Shown: positions 15,014-23,878, numbered from the stretch's first letter. The stretch: 25,704 bases of DNA from CAYNWK01 sp964400875 (GCA_964400875.1 CAYNWK010000057.1:1-25704), one strand, 5' to 3'. Notes: a model not told the origin generated them from the sequence alone. Numbers and translations: made by a program.

Positions 15014-15817
15014 CTACTTCCAACGGGTCAGGATCGTTTCTCGCTGGAACAACTGCACGGCTAGATAAACCGCGATAGCGTCTAACACCACCAAAATCAC
15101 TGCCATCAACAAAACTATCTGCTGGTTAATGAAGATCAGCCCGGAGATCTGGCCAAAGAAAAGGGCCAACAGGGGCAAGATCACGACCACGGACAGCTGT
15201 TCCGCCACCCGGGGGTCGTTCACCCGGGAGGAGACCATGATGCTGAAATTCACCGAAAGGATTGCCATCAACGGGCCGACCAGGAGGACAGCCATCAACC
15301 AGAACGGCTGCAGCACCGCTCGGATCACGAACGGTGAAGCGGACATGAGCCAGACCCCGAGCACGTATATTCCAAAACCAATCCAGGTGGCGCCGACTGC
15401 CGGGATCGCCGCGGCCAGATTTTTGCCGATCAACAGCTCCGCGGTTGTGATGGGGGTCGCCAGGAGCGGCTCCAGGCTTCGGGTGGTCTTCTCACCGACG
15501 ATTGAATAAGCTGCTATGTTGACCGGGATGATCAAAGGGGTCAGCATAAATAAGAGCATGAACTGGGTCACCAGGAAAATCTGCATGCAGTCCCCCCCTC
15601 CGGCACCCTCGGGACATAACTGGATGAATTGTTCCGGCATCTCGCCGGATAAATCCTCGAGGCTCAATCCGGTGCTCGCATTACCGCCGGAGGCGTACAA
15701 GATGATCAACGGCAACGCGGTGAAAAACAAGGGCAAAAAAATCACGGTGAACAAAACCAGGCGGTTTTTGAACACCTCGGCCCATTCCTTGCGAATTATG
15801 GTTTTTATTTTGTCCAT
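15014..15817 (-). CDS. ABC-2 type transporter permease (NatB-like)
   Basis: The 267-residue permease has about six membrane spans. The N-terminal MDKIKTIIRKEWAEVFKNR is the amphipathic helix typical of ABC-2/NatB permeases (KEW followed by a long hydrophobic span). An extracytoplasmic loop with two Cys (QLCPEGAGGGDC) and a conserved EKTTRSLEPLLATPITTAELLIGK block follow; the last is the classical coupling segment of this family. The gene starts 8 bp after the ATPase stop codon and has AGGT as a weak ribosome site. Substrate is not evident. Confidence 0.9.
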   Translation of the reverse strand: MDKIKTIIRKEWAEVFKNRLVLFTVIFLPLFFTALPLIILYASGGNASTGLSLEDLSGEMPEQFIQLCPEGAGGGDCMQIFLVTQFMLLFMLTPLIIPVNIAAYSIVGEKTTRSLEPLLATPITTAELLIGKNLAAAIPAVGATWIGFGIYVLGVWLMSASPFVIRAVLQPFWLMAVLLVGPLMAILSVNFSIMVSSRVNDPRVAEQLSVVVILPLLALFFGQISGLIFINQQIVLLMAVILVVLDAIAVYLAVQLFQRETILTRWK

Positions 15818-15825
15818 CTTGCTAC

Positions 15826-16734
15826 CTAATTTTCCTTGACCAACTGCAGGTAAACTTCTTCGAGGGAGTGGCGCAACTCGCCGACAAACTGGATATCGGC
15901 GCCGGCTTCAACCAGGGTACGGATAATGGTTGGATTGCGCTCCTCAGGGTGGTCCAGGGTCACCACCAGTTTGTTGTCGATCACCTGCGTCTCTTTAATA
16001 AACGATAAAGCGTGCAGGTGGTCAACAAATCCATCTTCAACGGCGCGCAGATGGAAGACGACTTTCCGCCCAAAAAGATCGGCGCGCAGTCGCTCCGGCT
16101 TATCGAGGACGATCAGGCGAGTCTTGAACACGCCAATCTGATCGCACAGGCGGTCGGCTTCGTCTAAGTTATGCGTGCACAAGAAGATCGTGCGTCCCTG
16201 TTTCTTAATGTCGAGGACAAAATCGCGTACCAGGCGTGCGGCTTCCGGGTCCAAACCTGCGGTAGGTTCATCGAGAAACAAAGTGCGTGGTTCGTGAAGC
16301 AGGGTCCTGGCGATGGCTAATTTTTGCTTCATGCCTTTGGAGAAAGTCCCAGCTTCGTCCTTGCGCCGCTCCCACAACCCGAGCATGCGCAGGTATTTCT
16401 CGACCTGACCCTCGACGTCCTGGACTTCGTACAGGCTGGCATAGATCTCCAGGTTTCGTTGGGCGCTCAAACTATCGTACAAACCCGGGGTCTCGGTCAG
16501 AACGCCTACTGTACGCCGGATCTGTATGTCTTCTTTGCCGATTTCAAACCCGTTCACCTGGGCGCGCCCACTGGTAGGGCTGATCAGGCTGGTAAGCATG
16601 CGCACCGTGGTGGTCTTCCCGGCGCCGTTGGGACCAAGAAAACCAAATACCTCCCCCTCGGCTACTTCCAGCGTCAGGTTGTCAACGGCCAAAACTTCAT
16701 TAAACTGCTTGGTCAAGCCATCTGTTGCGATCAT
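15826..16734 (-). CDS. ABC transporter ATP-binding protein (NatA-like)
   Basis: The 302-residue ATPase energises the adjacent permease. It has Walker A GPNGAGKTT, Q-loop TETPGLYDSLSAQRN, signature FSKGMKQKL (a common variant of LSGGQ), Walker B TLFLDEPTAGLD and H-loop CTHNLDEAD with an intact His. The C-terminal 90 residues form the extra regulatory domain found in NatA/CcmA-type subunits. The ribosome site is weak (GGAG 14 nt upstream). The gene starts 54 bp after the YhfC-like gene on the same strand. Confidence 0.95.
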   Translation of the reverse strand: MIATDGLTKQFNEVLAVDNLTLEVAEGEVFGFLGPNGAGKTTTVRMLTSLISPTSGRAQVNGFEIGKEDIQIRRTVGVLTETPGLYDSLSAQRNLEIYASLYEVQDVEGQVEKYLRMLGLWERRKDEAGTFSKGMKQKLAIARTLLHEPRTLFLDEPTAGLDPEAARLVRDFVLDIKKQGRTIFLCTHNLDEADRLCDQIGVFKTRLIVLDKPERLRADLFGRKVVFHLRAVEDGFVDHLHALSFIKETQVIDNKLVVTLDHPEERNPTIIRTLVEAGADIQFVGELRHSLEEVYLQLVKEN

Positions 16735-16788
16735 TGGATGCGATCAACTCCGTCGGTGATTAACAAATGTAAAATGAGGTAAGCCAAC

Positions 16789-17673
16789 TCAATCCGAAAA
16801 TCGGGAGCGATCCAGATTTTCGGTCGTCGTTTCAATCGCGGCAATCTTCTGTGTCCGTTCAGCCGGCGTTTCCGGTTTAGAAACCGCAGGTTCTGCAACG
16901 CGCTCCTCAGGACCCCGCAGTGCAAAAATCATCCCTATACTGGCGAGCGTAAATAATGCGATCGAGCCTTCGGAGGCATAAGCCCCACCAAAATTCAAGA
17001 CATAAAGCGCCACAGCATTCAACATAGCGTGCCAGAGAATCGCCAGCCACAGCCAGCGGCTCTGACCCCGGATAAAAACTTGCAGGACAAGTATCGACAA
17101 AGCCACGTGGACTGGAATCGCTAATGCACGTTCCAGCGCCCCCAGCAAACTCATATGCCAGGGCGCGGACCAATAAAATGAGAACTGCTGCCGTAAGGCT
17201 TCCAGCTGATCACCCGAAGCGAAGGCGGCTAAATCCTGCCCGCGCAGGGTAACCATGTTTAGGTAAGTCAGCAGGATGATCCCTGCGACGAACAAAGCCT
17301 CAACCCCACCATGGCCTGCACCCAGCAGCAAACCCTTTGACCACGAACGAGCATCTCTGGCCCACCAGCGGTACACAGCGTAGCGGGTGACTTCCTCAAA
17401 GATCCCTGCACTCAATCCCAGAAAGATGAAATTAAACTCCAGACGCCAGGCAGCTGGTGGAACCGGCAAATTTCCGCGTTGGAAAAGCACGCCGACCCAG
17501 TTGTTGAAGGGGATATGACCCACTTGGGAGAGGATAAACCCTGCCGCACCGATGAGATACAACCGCCAACCCAAGTTGAATCTGCGCGTGAAGTACACAC
17601 CCAACCCGATCGCCATCAGGATGATCAAAAAGGCGCTCAGAGGGTATGTGAAGAAGAGCACAGAAGAATCCAT
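16789..17673 (-). CDS. YhfC-family intramembrane metalloprotease-like protein
   Basis: The 294-residue polytopic membrane protein has about eight spans and a charged cytoplasmic tail. The motifs IFEEVTRYAVYR (Glu93, Glu94), GAGHGGVEA (His121, Glu125), ERALAIPVHVALS and LWHAMLNA (His215) correspond to those I recall for the YhfC / CAAX-protease-like (CPBP superfamily) proteins, so it may be active. A TTG at 17697 is also possible. I prefer ATG 17673, because TAAAAT lies 7 bp upstream and could be the -10 box of a leaderless transcript; no Shine-Dalgarno is present for either start. It is the first gene of a four-gene set with the ABC exporter and the zinc-ribbon protein; its substrate is unknown. 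Confidence 0.82.
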   Translation of the reverse strand: MDSSVLFFTYPLSAFLIILMAIGLGVYFTRRFNLGWRLYLIGAAGFILSQVGHIPFNNWVGVLFQRGNLPVPPAAWRLEFNFIFLGLSAGIFEEVTRYAVYRWWARDARSWSKGLLLGAGHGGVEALFVAGIILLTYLNMVTLRGQDLAAFASGDQLEALRQQFSFYWSAPWHMSLLGALERALAIPVHVALSILVLQVFIRGQSRWLWLAILWHAMLNAVALYVLNFGGAYASEGSIALFTLASIGMIFALRGPEERVAEPAVSKPETPAERTQKIAAIETTTENLDRSRFSD

Positions 17674-17709
17674 AGCGTGTATTTTACTATTAACCAACCA
17701 ATAAGCAAT

Positions 17710-17743
17710 AAGCCATGCACCGGATTGATTCAGTGCATGGCTT
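17710..17743 (-). terminator. Hairpin at the end of the exporter operon
   Basis: A perfect 11-bp inverted repeat AAGCCATGCAC (17710-17720) / GTGCATGGCTT (17733-17743) has a 12-nt loop and lies 24 bp after the HlyD-type gene. The following minus-strand bases ATTGCTTATTGG are only moderately T-rich, so it could be a weak terminator or an mRNA-stabilising hairpin. Confidence 0.55.
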
Positions 17744-17767
17744 CGCGTCAGGGAAAAGCCAGTTCAG

Positions 17768-19234
17768 TTACAAACCAAAGTTCACGTCCACCGGCATGCC
17801 CGGCTTCAACTTTCCGGCAGCCTCATTTCCCAACGAAAGCTCCACGGCGAATACTGTTGTCCGGCGTTCTTCTTCTGTCTGTACGTTGCGCGGGGTGAAC
17901 TCGGCCTGGTCGGCAATACGGGTTACCTGGGCCGAAAAAACCTGTCCGGGGAAAGAATCGGCAGTGACCTCGACCTGATCGCCCAGGCTGATCTGCCCAT
18001 AGCGATCTTCGGGAATGTACACCGTAACGGTCAGCTCATTCAACTCTCCCAAGGTCAGCGCGGTGACGCCAGATTGGAGCAGCTCACCAGGTTGAACGAG
18101 ACGGTTTAAAACCACTCCGGAGACCGGGGCATGCAACGCCAGCTTCCCTAACTGCACGTCCAGGAGCTGTAGTTCCGCGCGAGCCTGGTTCACCTGAGCG
18201 TCCAACTGTTCGAGACTGGATCGAAGCTGATCCAGGTTAGCCTGAGCCTGCTGCAAGCCTGCCTCAGCCTGCGCGACGGCAGCTTCAGCCTGGGTCACCC
18301 CCAGCGCTGCTGCCTGAACCTCGAACGAGTCCTCCCCCGTCAGCAAACTGTTCAGCCGGTCTAAGGCCAGATCATACCGTTCCTGGGCAGCCATCCAGCG
18401 CGCGCGCGCTTCCATGATTTCGCTGCCGGTTTCTTCGGTCAACAGCTGATCGTATACCGACTGCGCCGCTTCCAGCTCTTGTTGAGCGGCGTCAAAAACG
18501 GCCTGGGCATAGTCCTCTAACTGCTGATTATCGTCCGCTCCTTTCGCTTCGGCGAGAAGGTCATCGGCAACACGGAACGCCGCCTGCGCCTCAACCAGGC
18601 GTTCTTCAGCATCAGCCAGGTTAGAATTCTCAGGAGCTTCGATTACGGTCATGTAGCCGGTGTGCTCATTTTCCAAGGTTGATTCTGCCTCGGAGAGCGC
18701 ATCCCTGGCAGCCTGGATCTGCTCCGCCTTATCAAAATACCAGGGTGGAAGTTCGAAGTCTGCAGGTTGATCCTGACTCCAGGAAGCAGCGCGTTGGGAC
18801 GCCGCCGCCGCGCGGGCTGCATTCATGGTCTGCTGTTCCTGGAGGCGGGCCAAATCCAACCCAGCGTGAGCCGAGTCTAGCTGTGCTTGCGCCAGGGATA
18901 GTCCGGCTTCCGCGCTTTTGACACCCTGTTCGCTGGTGTTCCGCGCAGCTTGAGCAGCCTCTAACCCGGCCGCAGCACTCTCGCGCTGCGATTGGATCAT
19001 TTCATCCTCCAAGGTGATCAGCAGATCGCCAGCCTGGACTTCATCCCCCTCCGCGACGGTCACCTCTGCTACCCGACCTGCAATTTCCGGAGCTACCTCA
19101 ACCTCGACCGCCTCAACCACTCCGGAAGCGGACAGACCTTGCGTTTGATTTCCGGTTAGAACATCACAACCGGCAGCTCCGAATAAAAGCAGAAACAATA
19201 TGGTAATGCAAATCGAAATCTTTTTTACATTCAT
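17768..19234 (-). CDS. HlyD/MFP-family lipoprotein of an ABC-2 efflux system (YbhG-like)
   Basis: The 488-residue protein has a lipoprotein signal with lipobox GAAGC (acylated Cys23). A split biotinyl-lipoyl domain (around VEVEVAPEIAGRVAEVTVAEGD and LALHAPVSGVVLNRLVQPGE) flanks a very long Ala/Gln/Glu-rich coiled-coil hairpin (about 85-360). The C-terminal beta-barrel begins near TLGELNELTVTVYIPEDRYG. In a single-membrane cell it would be anchored outside the cytoplasmic membrane and serve as substrate-handling or extrusion subunit instead of bridging to TolC (inference). GGGAGG lies 5 nt before the ATG. It is the last gene of the operon, 81 bp after the second ATPase. Confidence 0.93.
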   Translation of the reverse strand: MNVKKISICITILFLLLFGAAGCDVLTGNQTQGLSASGVVEAVEVEVAPEIAGRVAEVTVAEGDEVQAGDLLITLEDEMIQSQRESAAAGLEAAQAARNTSEQGVKSAEAGLSLAQAQLDSAHAGLDLARLQEQQTMNAARAAAASQRAASWSQDQPADFELPPWYFDKAEQIQAARDALSEAESTLENEHTGYMTVIEAPENSNLADAEERLVEAQAAFRVADDLLAEAKGADDNQQLEDYAQAVFDAAQQELEAAQSVYDQLLTEETGSEIMEARARWMAAQERYDLALDRLNSLLTGEDSFEVQAAALGVTQAEAAVAQAEAGLQQAQANLDQLRSSLEQLDAQVNQARAELQLLDVQLGKLALHAPVSGVVLNRLVQPGELLQSGVTALTLGELNELTVTVYIPEDRYGQISLGDQVEVTADSFPGQVFSAQVTRIADQAEFTPRNVQTEEERRTTVFAVELSLGNEAAGKLKPGMPVDVNFGL

Positions 19235-19315
19235 TCGTACCTCCCAGTCTCAAGTTAGCAACCCTTGATAACGTACGCAGATCTATAGTAGTTTGCGAGA
19301 TAAATAAATCTATCC

Positions 19316-20296
19316 TTAAATATTTTGGACTTCCCCTTTGGAAGGAGGGCTGGGTGTGTTTTGGCGCATGCTGGCGATGAAGACATCTTCCAGGGATGGT
19401 TCGACCAAGGACATATTTCCTGCTTCCACGCCACCGTCTCGCAGCGTCTCGACGATATCATCCCTTATGGAGCCGACGTCCGGCGCGACGATGTGCACCA
19501 CTGAGCCGTACATTTCTACCTCGTCGACCAACAAATCGCCGGAGTCGGCCGCGGCGCGCAATACCTCGACCGCTTTTGCCGCATTATCGGGTTCTATCTC
19601 CAACAGGTTTTCCGGCATCACCTCGTGTTTGATCTGCTCTGGAGGACCCATGGCGATCAAGTGACCGCGCTGGATGAAAGCCAAACGATGACAATGCTCG
19701 GCTTCATCCATATAGTGGGTGGTGACGAACACCGTGACTCCCTCGGCGACCAGGCTGTAGAGCAGATCCCAAAACTCCCGCCGGGATATAGGATCCACTC
19801 CGGCAGTAGGTTCATCCAGAAAGAGCAGCTCGGGGCGGTGCAGGATAGCGGCGCTGAGCGCCAGACGCTGCCGCCATCCCCCAGATAGATCACCTGTACG
19901 GCTATGCTCTTGTCCGGATAATCCAGCCATAGAAACAGCCTGCTCCAGGCGTTCCTTCAGCCTGTCATTACTCAAACCGTAAGCCCGCCCGTAAAAACGC
20001 AGGTTCTGCATCACGCTGAGGTCGTTATACAGGCTGAAGCGTTGGGCCATGTAGCCAACCCGCGGCCGGATAGCAGCCGAGCCTTCGGCAACCGGTATCC
20101 CCAGTACCTCTACCTCGCCATCGGTCGGCGGGAGTAAACCCAGCATCATGCGGATGGTGGTGGTTTTTCCGGAGCCGTTCGGACCCAAAAATCCAAAGAT
20201 CTCCCCGCGGTGGACCTCGAAATCGATATGATCTACCGCGACGAAGTCACCGAAACGCTTAGTCAATTGCCTCGCGACGATGGCTTGCTCGTCCAT
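19316..20296 (-). CDS. ABC-2 efflux ATPase, second copy (YbhF C-half-like)
   Basis: The 326-residue ATPase carries Walker A GPNGSGKTT, signature LSGGWRQRL, Walker B LLFLDEPTAGVDP and H-loop TTHYMDEAEHC with an intact His. GVDPISRREFWD is the diagnostic block of the YbhF/drug-exporter group and is shared with the first ATPase. The start ATG 20296 is preceded by GGAGGG 6 nt away. The C-terminus ends with RQNTPSPPSKGEVQNI, a low-complexity tail unlike the usual end of the family, and may come from a small inserted repeat. The gene starts 65 bp after the second permease. Confidence 0.94.
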   Translation of the reverse strand: MDEQAIVARQLTKRFGDFVAVDHIDFEVHRGEIFGFLGPNGSGKTTTIRMMLGLLPPTDGEVEVLGIPVAEGSAAIRPRVGYMAQRFSLYNDLSVMQNLRFYGRAYGLSNDRLKERLEQAVSMAGLSGQEHSRTGDLSGGWRQRLALSAAILHRPELLFLDEPTAGVDPISRREFWDLLYSLVAEGVTVFVTTHYMDEAEHCHRLAFIQRGHLIAMGPPEQIKHEVMPENLLEIEPDNAAKAVEVLRAAADSGDLLVDEVEMYGSVVHIVAPDVGSIRDDIVETLRDGGVEAGNMSLVEPSLEDVFIASMRQNTPSPPSKGEVQNI

Positions 20297-20361
20297 CCAT
20301 ACCCTCCAAACCTTTGGTAAATCTCATTCACTAAAAGACGCTCCGTATGAATGATTGCTGC

Positions 20362-21486
20362 TCAGCTGATCGCACGGCGTACATATCGCAAGGAAAAAGC
20401 CCCGATAACTACACCTAACGCTGCCAAAGCCAGGACGCTTGGCCAGAGCGTCTGCAGCCCGCTGCCTTTGAGCAAGATCCCGCGCACGATGGTCAACCAA
20501 TGATGCGCAGGCACCAGGTTGGCGATCCATTGCAACACCGGGGGCATTGATTCCACCGGGGCAGCGTACCCCGTGAACATGAAATCCACCATCCCGACGA
20601 CCAGAACCAGCAGAAAAGCCTGGTGCTGGCTGCGTGAGACCACCGAGATAACCAGTCCTTTGCCCAATTCGACCAGCAAATAACCAAGGGCAAGGACTAG
20701 TAGTAGGATCAGGGAACCGCGCACCGGCACTCCAAAGACCAGATGTACCATCCCCAGCATCAAAAGAAAATCGGCAAAACCGACGATCAACACCGGAATG
20801 GATTTCCCGAGAATGATTTCCAACGAGCTGAAGGGCATAACCAGGAGTTGCTCCAGGGTGCCTAACTCACGCTCACGCGCGAGCGAAAGAGCCGCAAACA
20901 GCAACACGGTAAATTCCAGCATCAAAGCAAGTTCAGCAGGCGTAGTGTAATAGGCTTCGCTTAACGATTCGTTGAACCAGACCCGCAAACTGGGATCAAA
21001 CCCTGCGGCTGAAAACTCCGAAATCCCAATTCGCTGGACAAGGATGCGTTCGTTCATTTGCCGGACGACACCCTCAACTGCTCTCTGAGCAGCAATAGCA
21101 GGAGTGCTCTCTGAACCGTTTAGCAGTACTGCCAGGACGGGATCACCGGATGCGCCGGCCAGCTCAGCCGAGAATTTCGGCGGTACGATCACGGCTACAT
21201 TGATCTGGCCGCGTTGAAATGCATCCCGGATGGTATTCAGATCGACAACCTGCTGTTCCAACTGGAAAGTGCCCGTATTCTCCAAGGCGGTGATAACCTG
21301 TCGGCTGGCCGCGCTTTGATCCAAATCCAACACCATCATCGGCAGGTTGGTAATTGGACGTGAAGTAGCCCAACCTACGAGCAAAAGTTCCATCGCCCCG
21401 CCAACCAGCATAAATGCCGGAAGCCACCAGTCATGAATCAGGTGGAGGAATTCTTTAACAGCAATTGATCGGATGCGTTGAAACAT
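20362..21486 (-). CDS. ABC-2 permease, YbhR-like
   Basis: The 374-residue permease has one N-terminal span (HDWWLPAFMLVGGAMELLLVGW), a large extracytoplasmic domain (about 50-180) and a C-terminal bundle of five spans. The coupling segment RERELGTLEQLLVMPFSSLEIILGKSIPVL and the YAAPVESMPPVLQWIANLVPAHHWL stretch are typical of YbhS/YbhR/DrrB-type exporters. It starts 3 bp after the stop codon of the first permease, so translation is coupled. Confidence 0.93.
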   Translation of the reverse strand: MFQRIRSIAVKEFLHLIHDWWLPAFMLVGGAMELLLVGWATSRPITNLPMMVLDLDQSAASRQVITALENTGTFQLEQQVVDLNTIRDAFQRGQINVAVIVPPKFSAELAGASGDPVLAVLLNGSESTPAIAAQRAVEGVVRQMNERILVQRIGISEFSAAGFDPSLRVWFNESLSEAYYTTPAELALMLEFTVLLFAALSLARERELGTLEQLLVMPFSSLEIILGKSIPVLIVGFADFLLMLGMVHLVFGVPVRGSLILLLVLALGYLLVELGKGLVISVVSRSQHQAFLLVLVVGMVDFMFTGYAAPVESMPPVLQWIANLVPAHHWLTIVRGILLKGSGLQTLWPSVLALAALGVVIGAFSLRYVRRAIS

Positions 21487-21489
21487 AAG

Positions 21490-22623
21490 CTATGCCAGTT
21501 TCTTGCGGAAGAACAGCGCAGCAATAGCGACAAAGCCAAGGCCTAACCCGACGAGCGCCACAGCATAGGGCCATAAGACATCCAAGCCGGAGCCCAGGAG
21601 AAAGATTCCCCGGGTGATGATCGCAAAATGCGTGCCCGGCAAGGCCAGCGCTTCCAGCCGCACCTCTTCGGGCATGGAGACGATCGGGAAGAAAATTCCC
21701 GTCAAGAAAAACCCCGGAAAAAAGATCAGCAAGAAGGAAAGCGCCAACGCTGCGGCCTGAGTGCGGATGAACACCCCGATGATGATGCCCATGCTCAAGA
21801 TTGAGAACAGAAATAATGCGGCGAGAAATAAAAACAGCAAGAAATTTCCGTTAAACGGAATCTTGAACCAAAGGATTGCCAAGATTGGGATGAAAATCGT
21901 GTTCAACAGGCCAACCAGGATGTAGGGGATCATCTTGCCGATCAGGAGTTCGGCGCGCCCAACCGGCGTAGCCATGAGCTGCTCCATTGTGCCGTGTTCC
22001 CGCTCATGCGCCAACGTCAGTGCGACGGAAAGCGCGGGGAAGCCAAGCACGATCGAGATCAGCCCGGGGATCAAGTCCACCCTGGCTTTCAGGCTCGGGT
22101 TATACCAGGTTCGCACCCGTAAGTCGATGGGCTGAAGCGCGTTGGCATCGAGCCCGAATTCGTGGAAGCGACCCGCTAAACGGTCGCCGATAAAAGCTTC
22201 GGCGCGCAGGCTGAGGTGATCGACAGCAAATCCACCGGTTTCCGGTTCGGTACCGTCGATGATCACCTGCAACGGGATGCCTCGCAGCGTCTGCATTTCC
22301 TGCCCAAATTTCGGACCGATCACGACCGCCGCTTTGATCGCGCCGCGTACCAGCAGGTCTTCGATCTCTGTCAACGAGCTGATTTGGGCGTACAAATCCA
22401 GGTCATCCCCGGCGGTGATCTCTCGAATAAAGGCTCGAGATGTCTGGCTGCGATCGTAATCCAGTACAGCAATCGGCACATGCTGGATATCTACGGTGAG
22501 CGCATAAGCCATCAGAAGAAGCACGATCGTGGGGGTGATCAAAACCAGGATGAACGTGCTGCGGTCGCGCAAGATATGCTGGGTTTCTTTCCGAATGATG
22601 GCCAAAAGATGGCGGAACGACAT
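21490..22623 (-). CDS. ABC-2 permease, YbhS-like
   Basis: The 377-residue permease has the same layout: an N-terminal span (STFILVLITPTIVLLLMAYAL), an extracytoplasmic domain with a LDYDRSQTSRAFI segment, and a five-span C-terminal half with the coupling block HEREHGTMEQLMATPVGRAELLIGK. Its start codon lies a single base after the ATPase stop. With the neighbouring permease it would form the heterodimeric membrane channel. The pattern HEREHGTMEQL next to RERELGTLEQL marks the two as paralogues. Confidence 0.94.
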   Translation of the reverse strand: MSFRHLLAIIRKETQHILRDRSTFILVLITPTIVLLLMAYALTVDIQHVPIAVLDYDRSQTSRAFIREITAGDDLDLYAQISSLTEIEDLLVRGAIKAAVVIGPKFGQEMQTLRGIPLQVIIDGTEPETGGFAVDHLSLRAEAFIGDRLAGRFHEFGLDANALQPIDLRVRTWYNPSLKARVDLIPGLISIVLGFPALSVALTLAHEREHGTMEQLMATPVGRAELLIGKMIPYILVGLLNTIFIPILAILWFKIPFNGNFLLFLFLAALFLFSILSMGIIIGVFIRTQAAALALSFLLIFFPGFFLTGIFFPIVSMPEEVRLEALALPGTHFAIITRGIFLLGSGLDVLWPYAVALVGLGLGFVAIAALFFRKKLA

Positions 22624-22624
22624 C

Positions 22625-23569
22625 TCAGTTTTCCATCTTTCTGATCAAAGAGATAAAAGCTTCTTCCATGCGTAATGGCATTTCGCGCAGCCCGCGATAA
22701 CCAATGTTCCGCTTGTGCAGCGCTTCTTCAATCTTCGGCAGGCGCCGCTCTGCCGAGTCTACCAGGACGTGCAGGGTTTCCCCATAAGTCTGCACCTCGC
22801 GGACCCCCTCGATTTCCTGCAATATTTTGCGAGCGCTATCCCAATTATCCGGGCGCAATTCGATCAAGTCGCTATCAATGCGGGCGCGAATCGCTTTAGG
22901 CTCTGCGGATACCACCAGCTTGCCGGAGTACATCAATCCAACCATCGAACAACGATCGGCTTCATCCATATAAGGAGTGCTGATTAAGATTGTCGTGCCG
23001 CTTAAATGCAGTTCGGTGAGTATGTCCCAGAATTCCCGGCGCGAGATCGGATCAACCCCTGTGGTCGGCTCGTCAAGCAACAAGATCGGCGGCTCATGGA
23101 TCAGTGTGCAGGCTAGAGCCAGCTTTTTTTGCATGCCGCCGGAGAGATCGTTCGCCCGGCGGTCCTTGAATTCTGTTAAACCGGCGAACTGTAATAAACG
23201 GGCCTGCCTCTGCTTTACCTCGCCACGGGGAACGTCGTATAACTCCGAAAAAAAAGCCAGATTTTCCTGCACGGAGAGCTCCCCGTACAGACTGAAACGC
23301 TGCGCCATATAGCCGATTTTCGGTTTGATCTTTTCAGCCTGCGTGCTCAAATCAAATCCCGCGACGCAAGCTGACCCCGAGGTCACATCGAGCAGCCCGG
23401 ATAACAAACGAAGCGTCGTGGTTTTTCCGGCGCCGTCGGGTCCAACCAAGCCAAACAGCTCGCCTCGCTGGACCTCCAGATCCAACGCTGCAACTGCTAG
23501 GGTGTCTTTGAATTCCCGCACCAGGGACCGAGTTTGAATAATCGGCGCTGATTCGCAACCGGCTGACAT
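22625..23569 (-). CDS. ABC-2 efflux ATPase, first copy (YbhF N-half-like), H-loop His replaced
   Basis: The 314-residue ATPase has Walker A GPDGAGKTT, signature LSGGMQKKL and Walker B ILLLDEPTTGVDP. The H-loop reads STPYMDEADRC, with Pro199 in place of the usual His, so its own site may hydrolyse poorly, as in other asymmetric ABC pairs. The GVDPISRREFWD block is nearly identical to that of the second ATPase. In E. coli the two domains are fused as YbhF, and here they are separate genes flanking the permeases. No clear ribosome site precedes the ATG, which lies 11 bp after the small membrane gene. Confidence 0.93.
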   Translation of the reverse strand: MSAGCESAPIIQTRSLVREFKDTLAVAALDLEVQRGELFGLVGPDGAGKTTTLRLLSGLLDVTSGSACVAGFDLSTQAEKIKPKIGYMAQRFSLYGELSVQENLAFFSELYDVPRGEVKQRQARLLQFAGLTEFKDRRANDLSGGMQKKLALACTLIHEPPILLLDEPTTGVDPISRREFWDILTELHLSGTTILISTPYMDEADRCSMVGLMYSGKLVVSAEPKAIRARIDSDLIELRPDNWDSARKILQEIEGVREVQTYGETLHVLVDSAERRLPKIEEALHKRNIGYRGLREMPLRMEEAFISLIRKMEN

Positions 23570-23580
23570 GGCTTGGTCGC

Positions 23581-23850
23581 TTATCGCTTGGCTTTACGGA
23601 TAATCCATAATACGATGAACGCGCCTAAGAGAGGCTCGATGGCAATCCCCAGCAGCCTGATCCGGTCGCTGAAGCCCATCGCCGGGATCACGTACCAATC
23701 CAATAAGCCTACCGCAATCGCCGTGATAATCCCGGCAAGGTAGTCTCCCATCGGTCCATACGGTCGCTCTCCCCGCCATATAACGCCTGCCAACGCGCCG
23801 GCGATGGCCCCGACGACGAGCATTGCCACTAAAACGATGAAGATATCCAT
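23581..23850 (-). CDS. GlsB/YeaQ/YmgE-family small membrane protein
   Basis: The 89-residue protein has three predicted membrane spans: IFIVLVAMLVVGAIAGALAGVIW, a central YLAGIITAIAVGLLDWYVI, and a C-terminal LLGAFIVLWIIRK. Family members (transglycosylase-associated or stress-response membrane proteins) share the N-terminal GAIAGxLAG and the GDYLAGIITAIxG pattern. The ATG is preceded by AAGGAG 8 nt away. It is the first gene of the efflux operon and shares its promoter and operator. Role unknown; being first in a TetR-type operon suggests co-induction with the exporter. Confidence 0.88.
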   Translation of the reverse strand: MDIFIVLVAMLVVGAIAGALAGVIWRGERPYGPMGDYLAGIITAIAVGLLDWYVIPAMGFSDRIRLLGIAIEPLLGAFIVLWIIRKAKR

Positions 23851-23878
23851 AGCCTGGACTCCTTAGAACCAAAGTCTA

